The notes: generated from the sequence alone by a model not told the origin. A DNA stretch of 64,000 bases from Rhyzopertha dominica (GCA_025024175.1 QCXZ01000053.1:13640001-13704000); one strand, 5' to 3'; positions 23,601-33,519 are shown, numbered from the stretch's first letter. A program made the numbers and translations.

Positions 23601-24540
23601 GAAGAACACTACTTTGTTTGTCATGACTAGACATAACTACTGAAGAATCTGGTACGACCGCTGTTTCCTTAACTTGATGAAGTAAACTACTGTGTCTATT
23701 TTTACATATTTTACAGGATCGTAACTTACATTTATTTACAGAATGACCTGTGCAAAGACAATTTTCACAGAGCTTCAAATCTTTAACTTTTTCAATTCTT
23801 TCTGGAACTGTTAATTGTAGAAAATCAGGACATGAATAAATTAAATGTTGTTTTTTACAGAAATTGCATTTATGATTTGTAGAAATCAAAGAATAATGCT
23901 TGTTTGTTCCATAATTGTTATTCTTAATAGATTTGGAACCATGGTTTAATTCAAAGGTTTCCAAGAAATCTGCTCTTTTATATAAGAAATCTTTGATATC
24001 ATCTAGTTTTAATGAATTGCATGACATTTTAAATCGTTCCCACTCTCGGGCAGTAGACCTATCAAGCTTTGATGAAATTAAGAAGACTAATAGAGCATCC
24101 CAATGTATGGTTAGTTGCTTGAGTACTTCTAGTGCACGCAAATGCTTGTATAAATTGTCTACTAATCTACGCAAAGCGACTGATGACTCTTTGGTTATGG
24201 GTTCTAATTCAAATATTGATTTTATGTGATTGTGCACTAATAACTTTGAGTTGTTATACCTACTACATAATAATTCCCATGCAACATCATAATTTTCACT
24301 CGTAAATTCTAAAGATTGAATGATTTTCGCTGCATCAAGCTCTAAAGAAGCTTTTAAATAGTGGAATTTTTGAATTTTGCTAATAGATTGATTTGAATTA
24401 ATCAGACTTTCAAAAAGGTCCTTAAATTCCAACCATGAATCATAGTTACCTTGAAATTTAGGCAAATTAATTGTAGGTAATTTCACACCTTGAATATGTG
24501 GTAGCATATTGGGTGACAACTTTAATCTGAGAATGAACAC
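20680..24540 (-). CDS. BEL/Pao gag-pol polyprotein with internal deletion
   Basis: A 1286-codon minus-strand frame. Order: capsid-like region beginning PTINLPKFQGNYDSW; zinc knuckles around residues 225-290 (CNFCKKQH, LCENCLCTGHSVNKC, CKICKNRHSS); retroviral-type aspartic protease near residue 335 (VLDSGSQSNFIS); reverse transcriptase with ADIEKMYRQI, TYGTASAPYLAIRCL and YVDDL near residue 737; the start of RNase H (GFCDSSNSAYGSSIYIRS) near 910; then integrase (DYAGPIL; DNGTNFKG near 1047; GGLWESGIKTVK) and the family's C-terminal PLTPFHLLIGRPL. RNase H stops after LLCAKK and runs straight into CVTCLKSK of the integrase zinc finger. Most of RNase H and the integrase N-terminus are therefore missing, in frame. 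Family members usually have several hundred more residues. The frame's first ATG is probably not the true start: gag continues upstream in another frame. Confidence 0.92.
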   Translation of the reverse strand: MFILRLKLSPNMLPHIQGVKLPTINLPKFQGNYDSWLEFKDLFESLINSNQSISKIQKFHYLKASLELDAAKIIQSLEFTSENYDVAWELLCSRYNNSKLLVHNHIKSIFELEPITKESSVALRRLVDNLYKHLRALEVLKQLTIHWDALLVFLISSKLDRSTAREWERFKMSCNSLKLDDIKDFLYKRADFLETFELNHGSKSIKNNNYGTNKHYSLISTNHKCNFCKKQHLIYSCPDFLQLTVPERIEKVKDLKLCENCLCTGHSVNKCKLRSCKICKNRHSSLLHQVKETAVVPDSSVVMSSHDKQSSVLLPTVRLYVYDANGSMHLVKAVLDSGSQSNFISAKMCNKLGLNKEPTHVSIAGINDSGSTFNYKCQIKIKPIYNDYSVKLTCLVIPQIAGNLPAYEIDTVDWKIPSTIQLADPDFSKPSEVDLLLGASHFWEFLERGQLQLSKHLPVLQNTKFRWIASGLVPKNASQLHCYFSQNISCDLRQFWEIEEHECPTQLSKDDADCERFFKETITRQDDGRFIVRIPLKYPSSQLGDSKQSAIKRLLQLEHRFISDPILKEEYSRFMQEYLDLGHMTKIKETSFNDYFLPHHGVVRKSSLTTKLRVVFNGSAQSSSGWSVNDLQHVGPPVHTQLFSILLQFRQHPIAVCADIEKMYRQILVHPDDRHLQNIVWRFDSDLEIDTYSLNTITYGTASAPYLAIRCLKQLAHEVENEYPVIPNIINNHFYVDDLIISFTSEEDAIATCKTLKMILQQACFPLRKWISNSSNVSQFFKDENDPTSVISFSHDKQIKTLGVVWNNISDTFSYQISAKSSICPITKRIILSEISKVFDPLGLASPCIILAKIIIQQLWTLHLDWDDTVPIDLYEKWINFREQLHVLNSIKITRHVTCSNPVSVEIHGFCDSSNSAYGSSIYIRSIDNFGNIHVNLLCAKKVTCSCVTCLKSKPHAINPIMANLPGERVTETPAFSIVGVDYAGPILIKDRRGRESKVSKGYICLFVCFVSKAVYLELSCDLSTQSFLASLKRFISRRGKPTQIWSDNGTNFKGAQKELYDLFQFFKAHEHDIVSHCAIESFTWKFIPPNSPHFGGLWESGIKTVKFHLKRVLQETKLTYEELYTVLTQIESVLNSRPLYPLSSDPNDLAPLTPFHLLIGRPLTTLPEMNLQPVPINRLSRVQFLQSLYQSFWNRWSTEYLSILQQRSKWKHPGQRLQIGALVLIKQENLPPSQWILGRITEVHPDSEGVVRVASVRTSKGIYKRAVVKLCPLPITEEQPERKPD

Positions 24541-24858
24541 TAATGCAAGAATCTAAAATCACTTGTGCCTGGGCCAACACATTAGAAATTGTATCAAAGA
24601 AGTTGCTTCGTTGATCAAATTCTTCTGTTAAATTTGATTCATCGCAAATGTTTTCAATTTTTGTTTGAATCTGTTCAAAATCTGTGTGAACCAAACGCAA
24701 GTTTTCAACTCTAAATTTTAAATCCGTTATCTGAACATCATTTAGAACTTCTCTCTCAGCATGCATTTTTTTAATGGATTGAGGAATGACACAAAATTAG
24801 TCAGTTTGTGTTTTATGGCACCTCGTTGTCGGTGTAACAACTTTATTTCATCAGCCAT
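24467..24858 (-). pseudogene. BEL/Pao gag N-terminus, frameshifted
   Basis: On the minus strand an ATG at 24856-24858 starts MADEIKLLHRQRGAIKHKLT, the typical N-terminal Gag helix of BEL/Pao elements. After a run of seven A (about 24768-24774) the reading shifts by one. The frame 24467-24766 then continues with VLNDVQITDLKFRVENLRLV and ESNLTEEFDQRSNFFDTI. A second shift near 24530 leads into the main polyprotein. Both breaks are single-base changes, and the first is in a homopolymer, so assembly error is possible for it. The region is rich in charged heptads, consistent with a coiled coil. Confidence 0.8.
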
Positions 24859-24869
24859 AGCTTAATTGT

Positions 24870-25180
24870 TAGTCACAAAATCAAATAATTGTGCGAATAG
24901 CAAATCAAATAATCAATTATACAAATAGTAAATTATGTAATCAAGAAATCAAACTGTATGAATCACAAATAAAATTAATAAAGAAATGAAATTGTAAGAA
25001 TAGCAAATCAAATAGTAGAAATGGCAAATCAAGATAATCAAAATTGTATTGACAGCAAAATCAAGAAATTAAATCGTATGATTAGTAAATCAGGCTAATC
25101 AAAATCAAATTGAATGAATAGCAAATGGAAACTAATCAAGAATCAAACATTGTATTGTGTTTATAATCAGTAATGAATCA
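24870..25180. repeat. degenerate tandem repeat in the BEL/Pao leader
   Basis: About 300 bp of low-complexity sequence built on variants of AATAGCAAATCAAATAATCA, repeated with uneven spacing. It lies between the primer-binding region and gag. It is non-coding and may be leader-specific satellite growth. Confidence 0.6.
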
Positions 25181-25398
25181 GTTTGTTAATCAGGAAGAAA
25201 TTTGACAGAATTTTGACAAATAATCTTAATGGAATCAGGTCTCACACCTCACTTACAACCGTTGTCTTCTTGCATCCGTCAATCTGTACATCTACCATGT
25301 GCCTTCTGCTCGTAATTGTGGTAATGCTGACCTTCAAATCTGAACTGATGACTGACCAACTCTGCTTCAAACACAGCAAATCCGGCCCGAAGGACCAA

Positions 25399-25605
25399 TG
25401 TTAGGGTGGCTTCGATTTAGTGGACTGTATTACTTGGTTTTTAATATTACTACTGTGCTAGAAGCATTAATTGAATAGACTTGACAGTTTCATCAGTTTC
25501 TAATTTTATTGCTGTTCGTTTACATACTTTTTGTTTTTTCTACTTGGCAACAAAATGTCATTGTAGTGTTTGCCAAGTTTACAAAATTATGGAAATATCC
25601 GAACA
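25399..25605 (-). repeat. BEL/Pao 5' LTR
   Basis: This is the upstream LTR in the element's sense. It should carry its promoter and polyadenylation signal, although I cannot point to a clear TATA box. It is followed on the right by the GCAAC target duplication and then by the resumed coding frame of the interrupted non-LTR element. Confidence 0.93.
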
Positions 25606-26330
25606 GCAACTGCCTTGCTTTATAGCACTGCTGAGTACTGCTGTCCTGTTTGGAAAAACAGTCATCACACAGGATAAATTGACACTGAGTTAAATACTAC
25701 AGTGCGACTAATCAGTGGAACAATTAAGTCAACTCCATTACCTTGGCTTCCGATTCTTTCAAACATTGCTCCTCCGGAGATTCGCAGACAGTTTGCTACA
25801 TATAAAGCTTGGCAAAAATATCAACAGCTCCTAATGAGTTTCTGTCTTCCTGAGATCTGCAAGAGCTACCTACAGCTCGGCTAACTTCTAGAAAACCCCC
25901 GTGGACAGAAGATTTCCTTTGTGCTCCTTACACCATTGAAGATGGATGGTGTTCTGTTTGGCAACTTAAGAAACATGATATATTCATACAGCAGCTTATA
26001 GACGATCCTACGGAAGAGGTAGCAGGAACTGACCTCCCAAGAAGGTCTTGGGTCACTCTGAATTACTGTTCATGGGAAATGCAAGTTTTTTCTTAATAAA
26101 TAGGATTCATCTATCAACCCTTCTTGTGAATGTGGAGATCCCCTCCAAACAATTGGACCTATGGTTAACAGATGGCCTGGTGGATATGCGTCTATCCATT
26201 GTGTTGATGAAGGTGTTAAAGACTGGCTTAAGACAATAGAGATCTGATTGGAGTATTCTGCGGTTTTCTTCAATACTCTATCCAGAATAAATACATACAT
26301 GTATGTATCTATCATGGATAAAGCGCAAAT
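25606..26330 (+). mobile_element. Jockey-like non-LTR element, right half
   Basis: This continues the element cut at 20364. Removing the BEL/Pao copy and one GCAAC restores the codons for TSATALLYSTAEYCCPVW, the conserved C-terminal RT block (YS..EY..PVW). Then follow VRLISGTIKSTPLPWLPIL, APPEIRRQFATYKAWQKYQQ, and near 26115-26160 CECGDPLQTI...VNR.PG, the cysteine-histidine-like motif near the end of such ORF2 proteins. After that comes GVKDWLKTIEI and a stop. Several frameshifts and stops make it non-functional. The tail near 26280-26310 is AT-rich, without a clear poly(A). Confidence 0.8.
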
Positions 26331-27459
26331 GCGAGATCTCTTATCGTTGAATGAAAATATTTTTTTCTTTCAACGCTTTTATAAAAGTCGACCGTAGTCG
26401 CATGAAATTAACAGTACTGTGGAATGTATTAATGATTTTCATAAGAATATATATATACTTGTAGATTACTTGATATATTAGATTGCTTGGTAGTTTTCCA
26501 AACCTTTTTTTGGAATGTATACGGAAATAAAGTTATGTCGCTAGTTTGTAGCATTTGCAACCGTTCTTTCTAATACAATATTTGAAGGAATCATACGCGT
26601 AGTACTGCACAATTGCACATTTGCAAAACCGAATATTTAGTGCCAGATTTCCACCACCAATTCTCCTCAGTCATTTGTTTAACTTTAATCAGTTCGATCG
26701 GTCGGTCCAGAACTTCTTGACGATAGAATCTCCCCCAAGTTTACAAAGCTCAGCATTTTGCCGGGACTTCCCAAGTTGCCTGCAGCTCCGGCAAATTGCT
26801 CTGTCGGACGAGAGCGACAAGAGAAAAAGACCTGTCTGCATATATATGTTTGCATGGAGTGGAAAACACGTAGATTACAGCAACAATTTCCCCCCGTAAG
26901 AAGATTTACATCATAAATAGTAAAGCGCGCAAATTTATGCCGACAGTGCAGCTATTACCATTATAAAGTTTCTGATTTATGGTGCCGTATTTAAGCTCGT
27001 CTAGTTGTTTACCTGGTTTTTGCCCGGGCGTGAACACATTTTTCGATATGATTTCGGTAGGTGTGGGTTGCTCAGAGTAGCTGAAGTTATTTATGAATTT
27101 GCACTTTCGGTGCATGGAAAATATTGCTAGCCAGGGAATATGTGTTCGGTGTTTCAAACAACTAAGGAACGCAGCCCCTAACAGAAATGGAGAATCATTA
27201 CAAAGGAAAAAGAATCCTTTAATGCTGCAGTGTAAAGTATTTTTTTCTACTCCTTTATTAGTAAATTGCTCATAATGCACTGTGTACTTTAATTAATAAA
27301 TTAGTCATTACACACAGTGTTACGTGAAGACTAGAATGTATTTTTTATGTTACAGTTTCAACTTCAACAAAGCATTCAAATTGTTATCCCATTTCAGTTA
27401 ATTGTTAGAAATATCACCGGAAATACTTAATGTTTGTACATTTTCATTAAAGTGCAAGC
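26331..27459. other. intron sequence with a GC-richer patch
   Basis: No gene is recognised. At about 26640-26830 the composition becomes balanced and rich in short purine and pyrimidine blocks, with no long frame free of stops. This could be a conserved non-coding element of the stargazin intron or an old repeat. Sequence alone cannot decide. Confidence 0.3.
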
Positions 27460-27900
27460 TATGGCTACGAGCCTTATAATCTCTTGCGGCTTGCGGTATT
27501 TTAAGTTGTTCCATAGCGGCTAGCATTTGCTGTCTGTTAACTACATCGAAAGTTTGCCTAAAGTCTATAATATCATGTGTAGTGCTTCATCGTGAAAATC
27601 TGGCCTACACTTGATCTATTTTACCTGAAACATCTGTGATATTCGTCTAGAATTTCCTCTGCGCAGCTTTTTAGTCTGTTCGTATTTTTGCTAGTATCTT
27701 GTATATTTTACTCACAAGGGCAAATTATATTACATGTCTATCCTTACGGCATATATACTTCAGATATTAAGCTGTGCATTTCATCCCCTCCATATTTTAT
27801 TAGCTCTGATTGTATGCCATCAACACCAGGACCCTTATTGTTCCAAAACTGCAATATTGTATTCCTTACATCATCTAAAGTTGGCGTCTGGTTCTCAATC
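27460..27900 (-). pseudogene. non-LTR reverse transcriptase fragment
   Basis: The minus strand at about 27790-27890 reads LQFWNNKGPGVDGIQSELI followed by KYGGDEMHSLI, the N-terminal RT block (NKGPGVDGI...K) of RTE/R4/Jockey-type elements. About 230 bases later DFRQTFDVVNRQQMLAAME and QLKIPQ form the next block (D[FL]..AFD.V). Stops and frameshifts lie between, with loss of about 60 residues. The catalytic YADD block is not seen. This is an old dead fragment inside the stargazin intron, just downstream of the TM2-TM3 exon in gene sense. Confidence 0.75.
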
Positions 27901-28124
27901 TCGGTCGGTACTTATACAAGTTTCTAATATCATTTAACGCACAGTAGTCTTCTATTCGTTTTATCGAAATAGAAACACCATAGGTAAATAATAAGTAAAC
28001 ACAACACCAAACCGGAAAACATGTTTATACAGTGAATAACAATTTCTCACGTTGAAGTAAATGAAAAACTGGAAGCCTGTCAAAGGCAAAGGAAAACGAA
28101 TAAAATATAAAGAATGGAACATAC

Positions 28125-28265
28125 CTGTTACAATAAATACAATCCCTGATATGAACGTGTAGAGCCCTTTATGTCTGGCACACTGGCCTATTATGCTGCA
28201 GCAATAACCACTACAGAGAAGAAGGGTTGCCGCCGCGAAAAATATCGCCGATCTCGTCACTGCAT
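28125..28265 (-). CDS. stargazin-type TARP, exon with TM2 and most of TM3
   Basis: A 141-bp minus-strand exon between TTTCCAG (acceptor at 28266-28267) and a GTATGT donor (28119-28124). It encodes AVTRSAIFFAAATLLLCSGY, CCSIIGQCARHKGLYTFISG, IVFIVT. The first hydrophobic run is membrane segment 2 and the second starts segment 3. The first codon is split with the previous exon (T|AT, Tyr), the last with the next (G|GC, Gly), so the read-through is ...AIP-Y-AVTRS... and ...FIVT-G-LVMLFG.... From memory, vertebrate gamma-subunit genes also have an exon of this size at this place. Confidence 0.93.
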
Positions 28266-28599
28266 CTGGAAACGAGAAAATTGCATGTCTTGGCGTATGA
28301 AATTTTCTTGAGTAGGTATTGCGGTAAGCGAACATATGCGCGTAATATCGTAGATAATATTACAAACATGCGGTGCTGGGTGCATGTACTATATTGGCTG
28401 ATCTAGGTGAGTTATAAACTTTCAATATAGTGAATCTTTGCGGGCCATTCCTTGCGCTTCACTCAATTTTAGTAGGAGAGATCTGACAGAAAACTGCAAA
28501 CTTTTGTATAATAGTCATATTCTGACATTTTTTGTATGCGTTTNAATACTTATTTATTTCTTAGGTTCTTACTTTTTTGTACAGATTTTAATTAGCTCG

Positions 28600-28790
28600 C
28601 AAATATTTTTTTCAGTTTGGGTTCAGACAGATAAATATAGGCGAAACCAACTTTATGCCGTGCTATCTGTACCAGACTGGTACTACACTGAGAAACTATA
28701 ATAATAGCGAAACATATCTGTTTGTAGATGGTTGCTGTTGAGACAGTGTAGCAGAGATATGCATTTTAATAAACTGCTTTTATTTTCTGC
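28600..28790 (+). repeat. degenerate copy of the hammerhead-bearing repeat
   Basis: This copy shares with the copies at 40.4 and 59.3 kb the order GCCGTGCTATCTGTACCAGAC, CACTGAGAA, TAATAGCGAAA, TGTAG, GACAGTGTAGCA and ATGCATTTTAAT. The ribozyme core is damaged: CTGAGAA in place of CTGATGA at 28687-28693. It lies in the stargazin intron upstream (in gene sense) of the TM2-TM3 exon. Confidence 0.6.
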
Positions 28791-29229
28791 TTCTTTTCGT
28801 ATGATGCAATTAATTGTGCCACATGTCAACATCCGTTTATGGAAAATCTAACCCTATGTTTATTTCGCACAAACTGATGCAGATTTTTTCCTGAATACAA
28901 CAATCTTTTGACTTTTTCGTTTTTGAAGAGACATTGCAACAATATTTGACAAACAATATAAAAAGTAAAACAAAGAATACTTTGTTCTGAAAAAGCCAAA
29001 TAAATTTAAACAAAAATTACATAACATGACTAAACGTTCAACTTCGTCTGCAAAATAATTAGTTCTTTACAAAATCTTATGGATTGAACTATGAAGTGCA
29101 CGAGGTTGCCGGTTCGATCCCGCTCGAAGGATGGATGTTTGTTTGTGTCCATATAAATTCATTTCCAATGAGCTGGTATAGAGGCGGGCCAATTAAAAAA
29201 TTAACTTTTAATTTCTGTTATTTGAGATT

Positions 29230-30090
29230 GATATAATATTTTCAGAGTAAGAAAAATAAGAAGAAAAGCTGTAAATCACACCATACAAAGCATGTGGAAG
29301 TTCGGAAACTGCTTGGAAGAAACTGTTCAAAGTCTACGGCCAAAATGCAACTCAAAAGAATCCCAGCACTCATAAGCGACCTGGAACAAAAATGCTTCAG
29401 TTGGAGAAAAGAGCGGCGACACCAGAAAGAAGGAAGAAATGGAACTACTAGGATAGTGCGATAATTTTCTCTAGAGAGCAGGAAGCCATGAAAATAATTC
29501 CACGACCGTAGAGAATCTCTAATACATGAAAAAATGCACACAGACAAGATCCATGATACCGTAGAACATCAACCCATCTAGAGCTCCAGCAAATGATCGA
29601 ACAAACACAGACGAAATCACGCAAGGAAACGTCAACATCATCATGAAAGGACAACCTAAACAATATACAGAAATCGAACAACTAAATAGAATACTAAGAG
29701 TTTAACTCACATGTGTTCTAGTGTTGCTGTCGCTATAGTGAAGTAGTTATGTGTATCTAGTTAAGAAATTACATAATAGTGGTACATAAAATAGAAGACG
29801 GAAACTGCCCCCGAAACATACTGGTTCATCAAATGTACAGAAAGACACAACAACCATGCAAGAGAAATAAGTAGAAAAAATTGTGGATCACTCTAGATTA
29901 AACATATGGAATATCACAGGTAGATTGGAAAAAACTGTTCAAGAACTACGAACAATGTAAAACTCAATGGAAAATGCCGACAGATACTCAGCACTTTTAG
30001 ACGACCTCTAACAAGAAGAACAATGCAGGCAAGCCAAACCGACATCAAATACGGAAATACCTAAGGAAAGCTTTCACTGACTGAATACAC
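29230..30090 (+). mobile_element. two tandem OTU-protease-like modules, decayed
   Basis: Plus-strand remnants of a repeated coding module. The first (about 29240-29710) contains LLGRNCSK, KMQLKRIPALISDLEQKCFS and, in a shifted frame, GNVNIIMKGQPKQYTEIEQL. The second begins near 29770 with NSGT followed, in other frames, by EDGNC (DGNC is the catalytic-cysteine motif of OTU proteases). It continues as LEKTVQELR and MENADRYSALLDDL. The same order occurs on the minus strand at 35870-37250, where the OTU motif is clearer. Many stops and shifts mean no protein is made. Just upstream (near 29108) GGTTCGATCCC resembles a tRNA B box, but I could not build a tRNA or SINE. Confidence 0.55.
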
Positions 30091-31311
30091 CCTGAAAAGG
30101 GAAAAGGACAAATTAGTTGATATTACATCAAAAACGCTTGTTTGTGACACCCAACATTGTACTATACGAAAAGATACTGAAAATTAAAGACTTGTAACAC
30201 GGACAAATATAAAATGCTTACCCAGACATTGGTCTAATTAATCTTGATTTATACGTGCAATTTTGTTAACTTCTAATACTCAAGTCTCCAACATATTTGC
30301 TGTTATATCATTAAAAATTTAAAAAGATCAAACACTAATTCATGAATTTAAAACACTTGCGCTGTACATTACAAAACTTTAATTTCGAATCATTCAACCA
30401 TTATAAAGATTACCACGTATCAACGTTTATGAATTATAATTAACGTCTCCCATTTCGATTATACAGGTATCTAATTCATATTTGCTGTGATGCCTGAATA
30501 AACCTTACAGAGGGCACGTCTACTCGTACATTTAAATAACAAAGACTCGAGTTCAAATATATTTCCTGCAAAAGCGTATATTTATATAATGCAATTTCAA
30601 ATTTTATTCATAATTCCATTAAAATATTGTCATAAATTTAATTTTGGATATAGCAGTACTAAAATAACTATAACGGTCAAATCCCATAACTTTGTCATTG
30701 GATGTTTATGAGCTTGTAATTACATAATTTTCTTTAAATATCTTCAATGTGTGGGTAATTGTAATAAATAATAATTTTCAAGCACTAAATTTCTAAATTG
30801 AGTGTTACACTACACTCTTACATTATCTAGATTATTTAAATTACTCGATCGAAAAACTNAAANTAAGTTNAATTATGCATAATATATTATAATTATACTC
30901 GTAAAACCAGTATGCAATATTAGGTTGTAGAGGTATAAAACAATGGATGTTTGCAACAGTTTGTACTCGTACAAAATAGCTTTACATTTAACAATGTAAC
31001 AATACAATGATATATACTCGTATAAATCAGAACTGTAAAGGCCGTGGCCTTTTACATATCACGAATAAGTTGTTCGTGTCTGTCAACAGAATATTTTGCG
31101 CTATACAAAAGTATTGCAGTTCTACATATTTAAATTTCTTAATTCTTAAAAAGTCTATAATAGCCCAAACGGCTTAATTTATCACAAGGTACCTACTAAC
31201 GCGGTTAGATCTTTTCTACAAATGAAACACAATGGATCAGCTCTCAACGTGCTTCTGCTAGTCCTTTGTGTCGAAAACGAGCAAAAAAGTGAGAAGTCGT
31301 TAACCACTTAC
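30091..31311. other. AT-rich intron sequence, no gene recognised
   Basis: Nothing nameable is seen. Stretches of nearly pure A/T and several Ns (around 30858-30870) lie here. It is part of the stargazin intron between the exons at 31312 and 28265. Confidence 0.4.
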
Positions 31312-31404
31312 ATGGAATAGCCATTGTTGAATCGTTCGGGTCCGGACTGTACTCCTCTTTGGTGAAGTAATCGATTTTGTTGCACTCGTAGATGGTCTCT
31401 CCGG
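31312..31404 (-). CDS. stargazin-type TARP, exon with end of first extracellular loop
   Basis: A 93-bp minus-strand exon between TTTTCAG and a GTAAGT donor (31306-31311). It encodes GETIYECNKIDYFTKEEY then SPDPNDSTMAIP. The C-x2-IDYF-x-EEY pattern is the family's conserved segment after the GLW..C motif (C..IDYFP/T..). The following Ser/Thr/Ala/Pro stretch leads into TM2. Its phase joins the 28125-28265 exon exactly. The upstream exon with TM1 and GLW should lie to the right. I searched the rest of the window for it and did not find it. Confidence 0.88.
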
Positions 31405-31859
31405 CTGAAAATAATAGAAAACAGATCAGTAAGAGTGCAGGAATTGACAATATACTAAAGAATGGTAATGCGTTTGTTATACCTTTATTATTGCCTCGAC
31501 CTAGAAAAAAAAAAGAAAAGTAGGTGGAGGTATTCTGCAAAACTTACAATTGTACTATTATATGCTTGCTGTTTATAACTGACAACAAATTTGCTTAAGT
31601 CACGTGTACTGCTGTATTTGGAATTAATTTCGGGCGTCAGTTTGATAATTGTTTTGACTTACATACTGAGCTAATGAGGTATTCCATTATTTAGGTAGTA
31701 AAATGAGAATTTTGAACAACATATTAATTAATTAATTGTTTTTATTATATTTGAGTGTTTTAGCTACATAGGCTATTTTACACTACGATATTAACATATA
31801 CATTATGTATATACAATGTACAATACATTTCTAGTTTCAATCTGATACAGTAGCTGAAG

Positions 31860-32460
31860 GATCTGTAAGCTTTCAAGATGTCTCCATAGTCTGTCTTCTT
31901 CGCATGGATCTTCCCCACTCAGCATCTCCATCTGGAGCTCTCGTTTGTTTTATTTTAACTTTGTTCAGCTAAAGAGGTGCGGAACTGTTAGGGTAGTCCC
32001 ATTATTGCACCAGTTGCATATAAGGTGGTTGCTTTCGCTCTAGTGTGTAATTGTGAGTTAAGTTAGTGTGCCCTATGAATAGTCGGTTGAGGTTAGTTTG
32101 TTTTTCCAGTGTTAGATCTCTATTTTTTGGTATTTACTGTTGGTTGGATTTTATATAAATGGGTGGTATTGTGACTATCCCAGGTCTGTTACCATCGTCG
32201 AAGAAGTGATTTTTTTATCCAACCTTTCGCGTCTTGACTGGTAATTTCGTTTAGCATCAAGTTATTGCCATTTATTGCCGCTTTTGAAGCTGTGTCTGCG
32301 ATTTCATTTGCATAGACACCAGTGTGGCTGGGTGTCCAGATATATTCGTTTATCTTTTGTTCGTTTTTTGTAGCATGTTGTTTATTTCTTTGGCTGTGCT
32401 GTTTTTTGGTCGTAGGTTGTTTATCGTTTTAAGTGCCGCCTAGTAAATACTCATTGGTGT
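31860..32460 (-). pseudogene. Jockey-type element, RNase H and C-terminal region
   Basis: The minus strand carries, in changing frames, ISGHPATLVSMQMKSQTQLQ (matching the pattern W.PGH.GV..NE.AD..AK), then NRPGIVTIPPIYIKS, then NLNRLFIGHTNLTHNYTLER. The last is the conserved R..IGHT.LTH.YL block near the end of Jockey ORF2 proteins. Many stops are present. It is probably the same element as the RT fragment at 33520-34130, separated by later insertions. Confidence 0.7.
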
Positions 32461-32499
32461 TGTGGTTTAATATACGTAGAAGTAGTATATATTTGGTAT

Positions 32500-32920
32500 C
32501 AAGAGATCTAGCAACTTGTATTATACGTATTTTCATATCCCTAAATATAACTGTAACATTAGTTACATTGCAATGTTATATTAAATAATTTCTATTGCTA
32601 CATTAAACTATGTGATTTTGAAATGCTTGGTATATCATTAAATTAATTATATACGAATACTAATATGTATACCACATTATTCGGTAAACAAGCATTGCTA
32701 TATATACGGTTTATTATACGAGTAAATATTTGATATTAGAATACCTAGCAACTTGTATTATGCGTATGTCCATATCTCTGATTATAACTTTTTGAAATAG
32801 CATGGTAAAACTAGTTTTATATGAGATTCTTTTGTGAGTACGTGCAATGTTATGTTAAATCATTTTATTTACTGTACTAAACTACATATATATGGCTTGA
32901 AATGCTTGGTATCTCTGTAT
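32500..32920. repeat. imperfect direct duplication of about 235-280 bp spacing
   Basis: The phrase CTAGCAACTTGTATTAT.CGTAT and, later, ATGTTATRTTAAAT followed by GAAATGCTTGGTAT occur twice in the same order, about 32505-32632 and 32740-32915. The sequence is AT-rich and non-coding. It separates parts of the interrupted Jockey-like element. Confidence 0.6.
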
Positions 32921-32979
32921 ACTCTAGTGTGACCCGAAAATTATTAAAAATTACTGCTTTATCTTAAATATCAGTTTCA

Positions 32980-33400
32980 TGCGGCCTTAAGATCAGAGAT
33001 TGCCCAAAAGGACGAACAGCGGATGCTGTTTATTACCTAATACTGAAGTTTGGACAACAGTAAATCACTATAAACACAGGACTACACGGAGAAACAATTG
33101 AGATCTTCAAACACAGCAATAACTTCAACAGTAGCGAACAAAATATGACGACGGGTTCCGGACGCTCAGTGGCGTTCAGTCATCGGTACGTTCGAGTGCA
33201 TGATTGTAATCGCAAGACTACACGAAGCACGACCGCAACAGCCCGCCAGTTCATAAGACTCCCTGTGCTCTACGCTTCAACATAGAATACCACTGAAGAT
33301 GGCTACCGAAGTTGCAGCCGAAAGGAGTTGAACGAACAACCCTGGACCACGGCCAAACAGCCTGGATAAGCTTACTACAGGACGCTACTAGTGACGCCGT
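32980..33400 (+). mobile_element. Penelope-like element 3' end
   Basis: The plus strand near 33095 reads IEIFKHSNNFN, the conserved C-terminal end of the GIY-YIG region in Penelope-like proteins (EI.KH.NNFNR). Near 33293 it reads CTGAAGATGGCTACCGAAGT followed by TGCAGCCGAAAGG. That is the hairpin plus GAAA seen at Penelope ends, with a hammerhead-like CTGAAGA box. The rest of the element is absent. It interrupts a minus-strand Jockey-like element between its RT (33520-34130) and RNase H (31860-32460) parts. Confidence 0.6.
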
Positions 33401-33519
33401 CCGTAAAAGTTACGTGATTTGAGTTGCTCCGCTGTAAGTTTTGTATCAAATTAAATTAAATCCACTTTCTTTAGTTCATATTGACAATTTGTTTGTTTTT
33501 TTGTAGAACGCTTGTTGTA

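Larger units (their letters stand above)
20365..25605 (-). mobile_element. BEL/Pao LTR retrotransposon (5.24 kb, defective)
   Basis: This is a complete insertion. Two 207-bp LTRs (20365-20571 and 25399-25605) start TGTTAGGG and end CCGAACA on the plus strand. A 5-bp target duplication, GCAAC, lies at 20360-20364 and 25606-25610, which is the usual duplication size for the family. The genes lie on the minus strand, so the right LTR is the 5' LTR. Directly inside it, TTGGTCCTTCGGGCCGGA is the probable primer-binding site, and GCGTGGAGTAT before the left LTR may be the polypurine tract. The coding region has two frameshifts near its start and an internal deletion. The LTRs differ at only a handful of sites, so the insertion is fairly recent. 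It sits inside a non-LTR element within a stargazin intron. Confidence 0.95.

Noticed and set aside
24870..25180. CRISPR-like array
   Set aside because: The repeats are degenerate, AT-rich and unevenly spaced within a retrotransposon leader of an animal genome.
29095..29135. tRNA-like B box GGTTCGATCCC
   Set aside because: No A box at proper distance and no cloverleaf could be folded, so neither a tRNA nor a SINE is supported.
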